The translations under genes were made by a program, and so were the position numbers. A DNA stretch of 64,000 nucleotides from CAVROP01 sp050012175 (GTDB lineage: Bacteria; Acidobacteriota; Terriglobia; UBA7540): the NCBI GenBank assembly GCA_050012175.1, contig JBEKHR010000012.1, forward strand, positions 1 through 64,000. The letters are read 5' to 3'. The notes below the pieces were generated by a model that saw nothing but the letters and a program-made list of their open reading frames with translations, did not search any database and had not been told where the DNA came from. Below are positions 58,421 to 64,000 of this stretch, piece by piece (position 1 is the first letter of the stretch; every line of letters starts with the position of its first letter).

Positions 58421-59632
58421 TTACTTGCCGCGCAGGCGGTCGAGCGCCCAGGCGGCGTGTTCACGGACGACGGGGTCAGAATGCTGGGCAGCCTGCTCGA
58501 GCCAGGGTACAAACCTCTCATCGCCGGAATTGCCCATGGCCACGCAGAGATTGCGCAGCCAGCCGCGGTACTTCACACGCTTGATGGGCGAGTGGGCGAA
58601 GATTCGGCGGAAGTCATCTTCACTGATTAAGGCCAAGACGTCCAGCGCCGGGTTGAACAGAGAAAAGCCGGGAGTGTCCGTGGTCCGTGGTCCGTTGTCC
58701 GTTGTCAGTTGTTTGCGATTGTCTCCGTCTTTCGGCGTGGGCTGGGCCGCCCCCACACTCATTGGGTGGAATTGCCGAACTTTCGTAGTCGCGGGACGCG
58801 TGACGGAACGCCTATCTGATGACAGCCGTTGCTGGGGAGAGGTTTGCTGAGAGCTGAAAGCTGACGGCTGATGGCTGACCACTGACGGCTGATGGCTGCT
58901 GTTCCAGGGACACACATCCTGACAAATGTCGCACCCGAAGACGTTGGCGCCGATCTTTGGCCGGAACTGCTCCGGGATTGCTCCCTTGATTTCGATAGTG
59001 AAGTAAGAAATACACCGCGACGCATCCATCACGTAGGGTTCAACCAACGCCTCCGTGGGGCACGCATCGAGGCACGCCGTGCATGACCCGCAACGGTCGG
59101 GAGCGGGCAAGTCCGGTGCAAGCTCAAGGCTGGTCAGGATGACCCCGAGGAAAAACCAGGAGCCCTTCTCCTGATTGATGATGCAGGTATTCTTGCCCAT
59201 CCAGCCGATTCCCGAAAAGCGGGCGAAGGCTCGTTCGACAACGGGGCCGCTGTCAACAAAGACCCGGGTCTCGACGCCTGGCGCCAGCTCTTCCAAAGCC
59301 GCGCGAAGCTGTTCGAGCTTTGCCCGCATTATCTCGTGGTAATCCTGCCCCCAAGCGTAGCGCGAAACCCAGGCGCGAGGCGCGGTGGCTGCAGAATAAG
59401 GAAGCGACGTGTTATAGACCAGTCCGACGCAGATAACTGATTTGGCAGAAGGCAGGACCAAGTGCGGATCGAAGCGCTTAGGGTTCTCAAGGTACCGCAT
59501 CTCCCCGTTGAAGTCCTTCTCCACCCACCGTCGGGAAAACTCGAGGTCTTTCCAGACCCCGATGGGTGCGACCCCGGCTAGGTCAAAGCCGAGGTCGAGA
59601 GCGCGTTGTTTTACGGCAAGGCTCGAAAGCAT
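58421..59632 (-). CDS. queG: Epoxyqueuosine reductase with repeat-derived insert
   Basis: The 403-residue protein should reduce epoxyqueuosine to queuosine in tRNA with cobalamin and two [4Fe-4S] clusters. Seen are FVDSGPVVERAFARFSGIGWMGKNTCIIN, the ferredoxin set CGSCTACLDACPTEAL and CDICQDVCPWN, and a C-terminal HEAT-like part (VREHAAWALDRLRGK). Between CPWN and FSLFNPALD is an insert of about 70 residues (SHQPSVVSHQPSAFSS, QLTTDNGPRTTD) encoded by two heptanucleotide arrays. QueG normally passes directly from CPWN to the helical domain. Confidence 0.9.
   Translation of the reverse strand: MLSSLAVKQRALDLGFDLAGVAPIGVWKDLEFSRRWVEKDFNGEMRYLENPKRFDPHLVLPSAKSVICVGLVYNTSLPYSAATAPRAWVSRYAWGQDYHEIMRAKLEQLRAALEELAPGVETRVFVDSGPVVERAFARFSGIGWMGKNTCIINQEKGSWFFLGVILTSLELAPDLPAPDRCGSCTACLDACPTEALVEPYVMDASRCISYFTIEIKGAIPEQFRPKIGANVFGCDICQDVCPWNSSHQPSVVSHQPSAFSSQQTSPQQRLSSDRRSVTRPATTKVRQFHPMSVGAAQPTPKDGDNRKQLTTDNGPRTTDTPGFSLFNPALDVLALISEDDFRRIFAHSPIKRVKYRGWLRNLCVAMGNSGDERFVPWLEQAAQHSDPVVREHAAWALDRLRGK
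58674..58901. repeat. Two heptanucleotide arrays inside queG
   Basis: Units near GTCCGTG/GTCCGTT/GTCAGTT run 58674-58714, and units near GCTGAAA/GCTGACG/GCTGATG run 58846-58901 (eight units). Both families also occur between genes in this window (7318 and 8850). Seven-base units translate with a seven-residue period, visible as HQPSVVS/HQPSAFS. Confidence 0.85.
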
Positions 59633-59778
59633 TGGTTTGAATGATAACGCCGCGCAAGAGGAGATTCCAGAGAGGCGTTGTCTCAGACCGACGAGTCATG
59701 GCTTGTTAGGAATCGGAAGGGCGGGCAATCACCCCCGTCCTTCCTGCCATCGCCCGGAAAATGCTGCCGGCGCGAAGC

Positions 59779-59926
59779 GCTTTGGAGTGCGGCAGCTTGC
59801 TGCCGCTTTTCCCGCTCGGCGGGACCAGCTTGCTGGCCGTGTGTTTCGGCCCCTGTATAAACGACGTTTGCCTGCGAGCAAGCTCGCGGGAGGACAAAGC
59901 GGCAGCAAGCTGCCGCACTCCAAAGC
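59779..59926. repeat. BIME, GCTTTGGAGTGCGG family, copy 2
   Basis: The unit begins GCTTTGGAGTGCGGCAGC and ends GCTGCCGCACTCCAAAGC, with GGGACCAGCTTGCTGGCC inside. It matches the element at 33148-33290 in ends, spacing and inner motif. Confidence 0.78.
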
Positions 59927-60109
59927 CCTTGACCTGTAAGCGGGTTCCTCGAAGCGATTCAATCGACTTTTTGTACCATATGGCCTGCAAAAACTGCCGT
60001 TCGGCAAAATGTCCTTAGCCTCTAGTCAGTTTAATCTTAACATTGCCAAGCGGAGTAAGGGGAGTTGGAGGCGACCGGTCATAATCCTCATTAGGGAGGA
60101 AGAACAACC

Positions 60110-62197
60110 ATGCCAAGAATCCGAAGTCAGCGGATGATGAAGCACGCCGATCAAGCCATTTCCTCAACGGCTGGATTGCTCTTTAATGCGATCCAGTTTT
60201 TCAACAAGCACAACCCCGGTCCCACTTTTATTCCTCGTTGGTCGGACAAGCCTCTCCTGAAATCATGGCAAAAAAGCAAGCCTGAGCTGGGATGGCCTCG
60301 CCAGACTGACTCACTTTGTCCCGAATGCGTGAAGGAAGCACGGGAAAAGATCTTGAGCGGCGCGCAGAACTGGCAAACGCTCTTAAGTGAGAAAGTGGGA
60401 GAAATCAAGGCTACGATTCTTGAACGGGATGGCCAGGTTTGGATGGTCAAGGATTGCCCCATTCACGGCCACTTTGAAGACATGATGGCTGTTAACGCGA
60501 ATTTCCTGCGCTGGATTGAAAAGAACTTTCCCGGCCGCGACATTCGCGCCCACAACGACGAAGGTCTTCACAACCATGGTTCGAGTTCCATCAAGCACGG
60601 GCGCGGTTCGGTGCTTACCGTGGACTTGACCAACCGCTGCAACATGATGTGCGATCCCTGCTTCATGGACGCCAACCAGGTCGGTTTTGTGCACGAGCTT
60701 TCCTGGGGAGACATCCAGGAAATCCTCGACAATGCCATCAAAATCAAACCGCGCCGGCAGATGTCGGTGCAGTTTTCGGGCGGCGAGCCGACCATGTCGC
60801 CTTATTTCATTGACGCGATCCGCTATGCCCGCAAACTGGGTTACAACAGCGTCCAGGCGGCTACCAATGGAATCGAGTTTGCCAAGAGCAAGGAATTCTG
60901 CAAGCGCGCTTTCGATGCGGGCCTCCGATATGCCTATTTGCAGTTCGACGGCATCGGCAATGACGCCAATAGCCACCGCCAAGTGGGCAACCTTTTCGAT
61001 GTGAAGTTGCAGGCCATTGAGAACATGCACGAGGCGGGCATTGAGATCATTCTGGTTACCACTCTCGTGAACAACCTGAACAACGACCAAGTGGGGCCCA
61101 TTGTAAACTTCGCCCGCGAGAACCCCAAGAAGATCGCCTTCGTGGCCTTCCAGCCGGTGAGCTTTACGGGCCGCGACGAGGACATTACTCCGCAACGCCG
61201 CCAGCGCCAACGCTACACGCTCTCACACCTGGCGTTGGACGTGAAAAAGCAGACCGGTATCACCGAACCCACCCGCGACTGGTTCCCCATTTCTTTGATG
61301 GGCGCCTTCGCGGACTTTGCCGACTTGGTTCACGGACCCGAAGCTGAGTGGGGACAGGTGAGCTGCGGTTGCCACCCGAACTGCGGCGTGGGAACCGCCT
61401 TGATGATTAATAAGGAAACCAAAGAGTGGGCGCCGGTTCCCCAGTTCCTCGATATTCCCCGGCTCGTGAAGGATATGCAGGGGATCACCGACTCAGCTCG
61501 AGGGAAGGTGTTTTCCAACTTCATGATGGGCTTGGCGCTTCTCAAGAACTACAAGCCGTTCCGTGCGCCCAAAAGCTTGGCCTTGATCGACTTGCTCAAG
61601 AAGTTCGACAAATCCTTTGCGCTCACGGGCGAGGCAAGGGCGAGGAAGAAGTATGGCGCCTCGGACCCCGACCGTACTTATGAAGACGCTCTCAAGCGCC
61701 GTTCCGACCCCTGGAATTTCCTCTTCATTGCTGGCATGTGGTTCCAGGACCTGTTCAATTATGATTTCCGCCGCACGGAGATGTGCATCATCCCCTACGC
61801 CACGCAGCAGGGGGAGATTTCCTTCTGCGCTTACAACACGGGAATAGGCTGGCGAAAGATTTTGGAGAACATGTACAAGAACGCGACGGTTGCCGAATGG
61901 TACAAGACGCACGGCAAGCACCAGATTTACGCCAAGGGCAAGAGCGTGGAACTGGAGTCCGCCGAGCATTCCCTCTATGTGAATGCCGCAGACGCCGCGC
62001 GCCTTCGCAAACTCGAGCACGACGTTCCCCTCACCGCCGCCGAAGAAGAAAAGGCTCGCCGCAAAGCGGCGTGGGAAGCCCAGCAGGCCGCGCAAGTACG
62101 GCAGGTTTATGAGGAAATGGTCCTCAAGAAGTCCCAGCCGGACCTCGTGCAAATCGGCGTCGCCTCTACACCGGAGGAGGAGAAGGTCCCGGTTTAG
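60110..62197 (+). CDS. Radical SAM protein related to tetraether lipid synthase (Tes/MJ0619 family)
   Basis: The 695-residue protein has an N-terminal Cys pair (DSLCPECV, residues 67-74) and DCPIHGHFED, then the radical SAM cluster CNMMCDPC (about 179-186) with SGGEPTMSP, then CGCHPNCGVG and a C-terminal CIIPYATQQGEISFCAYN. This set, with a WFQDLFNYDFRR segment before the last Cys, is that of the archaeal Tes/MJ0619 family, in which Tes couples lipid tails to make membrane-spanning lipids. Bacterial homologues are candidates for such lipids. The C-terminus adds a charged helix. GGGAGGAAG precedes the ATG; a terminator follows. Confidence 0.85.
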   Translation: MPRIRSQRMMKHADQAISSTAGLLFNAIQFFNKHNPGPTFIPRWSDKPLLKSWQKSKPELGWPRQTDSLCPECVKEAREKILSGAQNWQTLLSEKVGEIKATILERDGQVWMVKDCPIHGHFEDMMAVNANFLRWIEKNFPGRDIRAHNDEGLHNHGSSSIKHGRGSVLTVDLTNRCNMMCDPCFMDANQVGFVHELSWGDIQEILDNAIKIKPRRQMSVQFSGGEPTMSPYFIDAIRYARKLGYNSVQAATNGIEFAKSKEFCKRAFDAGLRYAYLQFDGIGNDANSHRQVGNLFDVKLQAIENMHEAGIEIILVTTLVNNLNNDQVGPIVNFARENPKKIAFVAFQPVSFTGRDEDITPQRRQRQRYTLSHLALDVKKQTGITEPTRDWFPISLMGAFADFADLVHGPEAEWGQVSCGCHPNCGVGTALMINKETKEWAPVPQFLDIPRLVKDMQGITDSARGKVFSNFMMGLALLKNYKPFRAPKSLALIDLLKKFDKSFALTGEARARKKYGASDPDRTYEDALKRRSDPWNFLFIAGMWFQDLFNYDFRRTEMCIIPYATQQGEISFCAYNTGIGWRKILENMYKNATVAEWYKTHGKHQIYAKGKSVELESAEHSLYVNAADAARLRKLEHDVPLTAAEEEKARRKAAWEAQQAAQVRQVYEEMVLKKSQPDLVQIGVASTPEEEKVPV

Positions 62198-62221
62198 TTC
62201 CAGAGTTCCAGGCAGGATTAC

Positions 62222-62250
62222 AAAGGGCCGCCCCCACGGGCGGCCCTTTT
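62222..62250 (+). terminator. Rho-independent terminator after the radical SAM gene
   Basis: A stem AAAGGGCCGCC paired with GGGCGGCCCTTT around a short C/A loop is followed by TTTTCGTC. It lies 25 bases after the stop. Confidence 0.85.
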
Positions 62251-62498
62251 CGTCTGTCAGCGTCCTTCTCGAGTGCTGGATTTCTGCTGCCCCTCGGCGT
62301 AATCCCACATTTCCATTTTGAACTCCGCTCGCGAATCTTCGGATGTTCGTCGGCATCAACATCTATGCAGGTTTGAATGCAACGTGTACCCTCCGGAGGT
62401 CAACACGCAGTGATGGGCAATGACATCACCGGACCCCAAACGTTCGTCCAACTGACGAAGCAGAATCAGGCCACCATCGGTCGGGGCCAGCGCTCGTT
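62251..62498. other. Convergent intergenic region
   Basis: No gene is supported between the terminator and the stop of the membrane protein on the other strand. Confidence 0.4.
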
Positions 62499-62864
62499 TC
62501 ATTTGTGGAGAGCCCATTGGAGGAGGAACACGACTGTGTACACGACGGTAGCAACAGCGAGAACAAAGGCGAGGGTTAGGTTGACTCTACCGAGTCTGGT
62601 CGTCGACTCATTGAAATCCCGCACCTCGGCTGCCAGCCTTCTCACGGATGTCGTGATGTGATAGGTCATGCCTCTGGTAACAGCGGGGTCGTTCACCCCG
62701 TGGGACGCGCGCATAAAGTCATCGAGGGCTCTCTCCCAAGGCTCCTGCTTGTGCGGACCCTGAGGTGTAGTACCCTTCTTGAGTATCGGAGCCGAGAGGA
62801 TTCCCAAAACGATTCCGAACATCAGCACGGCTACAGCGGCTAACGCCAAGAGGCCGACGTTCAT
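62499..62864 (-). CDS. Small two-helix membrane protein
   Basis: The 121-residue protein has an N-terminal membrane helix (VGLLALAAVAVLMFGIVLGIL), a soluble helical middle (WERALDDFMRASHGVNDPAVTRGMTYHITTSVRRLAAEVRDFNEST) and a C-terminal helix (LTLAFVLAVATVVYTVVFLLQW). AGGAGG precedes ATG 62864. No family is recognised. Confidence 0.65.
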   Translation of the reverse strand: MNVGLLALAAVAVLMFGIVLGILSAPILKKGTTPQGPHKQEPWERALDDFMRASHGVNDPAVTRGMTYHITTSVRRLAAEVRDFNESTTRLGRVNLTLAFVLAVATVVYTVVFLLQWALHK

Positions 62865-62921
62865 TCTTCTGCCTCCTTCCCGTCGAGAAACAACTAGCGC
62901 TCTGCGCAAGCCGACTACAAT

Positions 62922-63101
62922 TTAAAGGGTCTCATCCACTCGAATGTGCTGGCCCTTATCGAATATTAAACCCTTCTCCTCGTAGATAAGCTTAAGGAGT
63001 TTTTCGTTCAAGAGTTTAAACCTTTCATCTGCCTCCGCCCTATTGGAGGCTACGATCTGTAAACTCAGTGGCTTGTCGTACGTATATGTGTACTTTGGCA
63101 C
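62922..63101 (-). CDS. Small hypothetical protein
   Basis: The 59-residue product (VPKYTYTYDKPLSLQIVASN, then ERFKLLNEKLLKLIYEEKGLIFDKGQHIRVDETL) starts at GTG 63101 behind AGGGAGGTG. It lies just upstream of the two-helix membrane protein and could be cotranscribed. A TTGACA and TACACT pair on the minus strand (63182-63212) is spaced 19 bases, a poor fit. Function unknown. Confidence 0.5.
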   Translation of the reverse strand: MPKYTYTYDKPLSLQIVASNRAEADERFKLLNEKLLKLIYEEKGLIFDKGQHIRVDETL

Positions 63102-63267
63102 TTTGCACCTCCCTTGGTAGCGAACCTGCCAGCAGATCACGCTGCGGACCTCGGCATCCCCCCAAGTCATTCAACAGGCTGAGTGTAGAGCGCGTCCTAA
63201 GCCGTTTGTCAAGACCACGAACCGTGCCTCACCGGCCGGATCCCTTCTAATCTTGCGGTTGCGCGCT

Positions 63268-63908
63268 AGCCCGCGTAGCGGGCGAAAGGTCGTAGCCCAC
63301 AGCGCGAGCTGTGGGACAGACCATCCCCACCCTTCGCAAGCCCCGCAAGGGGCGAAAGGAATCATGACCAAAGGTAGCGCTCGTCGTAGGCAATGCCATT
63401 CTTCTTAAGAAAGGCGATCAATTCCTCCTGGAAAGTCATTCGACGGTGGTGCTTCTCCTGGTCGCGAATATATCGCGCCACGGCAGGCGCCAGGGAATGG
63501 CTGACGCTGAACGCTCCGTAGCCGGTTTGCCAGTCGAACCCGAGATCGTCGCGACTGCGGTGCACCCAGCGCGACGAATTGGTTTTGACCACCCGCAGGG
63601 CATCGGCTGTGGCCAGCGTGGGCGGCAACGAGCAGAGCAGGTGAACGTGGTCGGGCCTCGCGTTCGCCGCCCTGAGCGCGCCGCCGAGCTCGCGCAAAAT
63701 GCCGCCCATGTAGGCGAGAAGATCGTCGTGAACTGCGGGGATGATAAGGGGCTCGCGGTCCTTGGTGCTGAAAATAACGTGCGTGAGCAGGTTCGTGTAG
63801 GTGTGTGCCATGTTCTTTCGCCCCTCCGGGGCTTGGGGGGAATTTTACTCGAATTCGCCACCCACAGCTCACGCTGTGGGCTACGACCTTCCGCCCGCTA
63901 CGCGGGCT
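63268..63908. mobile_element. REPtron: transposase flanked by inverted REP pairs
   Basis: The left arm (63268-63315) has AGCCCGCGTAGCGGGC, AGGTCGTAG and CCCACAGCGCGAGCTGTGGG. The right arm (63861-63908) is its inverse complement, with CCCACAGCTCACGCTGTGGG, CTACGACCT and CCGCCCGCTACGCGGGCT. A second hairpin, GCCCCGCAAGGGGC at the left and GCCCCTCCGGGGC at the right, lies inside. The 641-bp unit encloses one IS200-type transposase gene. Confidence 0.85.
63362..63811 (-). CDS. REP-associated tyrosine transposase (IS200/TnpA type)
   Basis: The 149-residue Y1 transposase has the HUH pair in RPDHVHLLCSLP, the strand HVIFSTKDREPLI near the start, and the catalytic Tyr in ARYIRDQEKHHRR, ending IAYDERYLW. 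Length and motifs are complete, so it may be active. RAYT proteins recognise REP hairpins as single strands, and the gene is flanked by inverted REP pairs. Similar hairpins in the window could be its substrates. The Shine-Dalgarno GGAGGGG is part of the right inner hairpin. Confidence 0.88.
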   Translation of the reverse strand: MAHTYTNLLTHVIFSTKDREPLIIPAVHDDLLAYMGGILRELGGALRAANARPDHVHLLCSLPPTLATADALRVVKTNSSRWVHRSRDDLGFDWQTGYGAFSVSHSLAPAVARYIRDQEKHHRRMTFQEELIAFLKKNGIAYDERYLWS

Positions 63909-63931
63909 GCGAGACTGAGGCCTGAAGCGCC

Positions 63932-64000
63932 ATGAATGATGCCCAACTTGTGCGCGGCGTTCAAACCGCGCCCGGCCTGTTGCAAAATCCCCGCGCATTC
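63932..64000 (-). pseudogene. Truncated serine/threonine protein kinase
   Basis: A minus-strand frame enters from the right edge reading ILQQAGRGLNAAHKLGIIH, the helix before the catalytic loop of bacterial Ser/Thr kinases, where RDLKP should follow. Instead it reads GASG and runs into the REP arm. No kinase sequence continues on the far side of the REPtron. It is either a kinase cut at the HRD motif or one whose remainder has been lost. Confidence 0.5.

Noticed and set aside
63405..63998. Minus-strand frame of 197 codons overlapping the transposase
   Set aside because: It is out of frame with both the transposase and the kinase fragment and has no motif.

Overview
The window looks like a chromosomal piece of an Acidobacteriota genome, probably from a metagenome. 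The evidence is a very large carboxypeptidase-regulatory/TonB-dependent receptor, Tat-exported TIM-barrel and small secreted proteins, fused E1 alpha-beta of an oxo-acid dehydrogenase, a bacterial homologue of the tetraether-lipid radical SAM enzymes, high G+C, and dense families of palindromic intergenic repeats. This assignment is an inference from gene content; there is no rRNA or tRNA gene in the window.

Layout. 0.2-4.5 kb: a minus-strand operon (HAD phosphatase, class I glutamine amidotransferase, iron alcohol dehydrogenase, aldehyde dehydrogenase). 5-10.6 kb: an RlpA-like cell-wall protein, then a MacA-like adaptor with two MacB/FtsX-type permeases; a four-helix-bundle (23S intervening-sequence type) gene sits between the permeases inside repeat arrays. 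10.8-19 kb: cytochrome c, DUF3303, a DtxR-type regulator divergent from a 1180-residue receptor, an isoprenylcysteine-methyltransferase-like protein and a Tat-exported isomerase-like protein. 19.6-25.8 kb: a GAF/GGDEF/HD-GYP protein convergent with a PilZ-like coiled-coil protein that carries a 474-bp internal tandem duplication. 26-33 kb: thiO, an ECF sigma/anti-sigma/secreted-protein operon, and a duplicated secreted-protein gene whose second copy is broken downstream by a small transposable element.

33.3-37.7 kb: a two-gene defence island, an OLD-type ATPase/TOPRIM nuclease plus a UvrD-like helicase (Gabija architecture), framed by about 70-bp direct repeats derived from the 3' end of an lhr-type helicase gene whose internally deleted remnant lies on the right side. 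37.8-57.5 kb: toxin-antitoxin remnants, then amino-acid biosynthesis (dapD, ilvB, ilvN, ilvC, proC, thrC, lysC), a LysR regulator, an amidase, a cupin, a DeoR regulator, fused E1, E2 and an internally deleted E3, and a complete DUF433/DUF5615 pair. 57.6-64 kb: a methyltransferase-like membrane protein, queG, the Tes-like radical SAM protein, two small genes, and a REP-flanked IS200-type transposase (REPtron) sitting against a truncated protein-kinase gene.

The most unusual theme is repetitive DNA. Degenerate heptanucleotide tandem arrays of several sequence families occur at about seven intergenic places, often as inverted pairs, and also inside queG in frame. A separate palindromic REP-type element lies in frame inside dapD, and a perfect 30-nt palindrome lies in the linker of the E2 gene. 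Two genes (lhr and the E3 gene) survive only as in-frame fusions of their first and last segments. Together these suggest a genome shaped by repeat spread and recombination.
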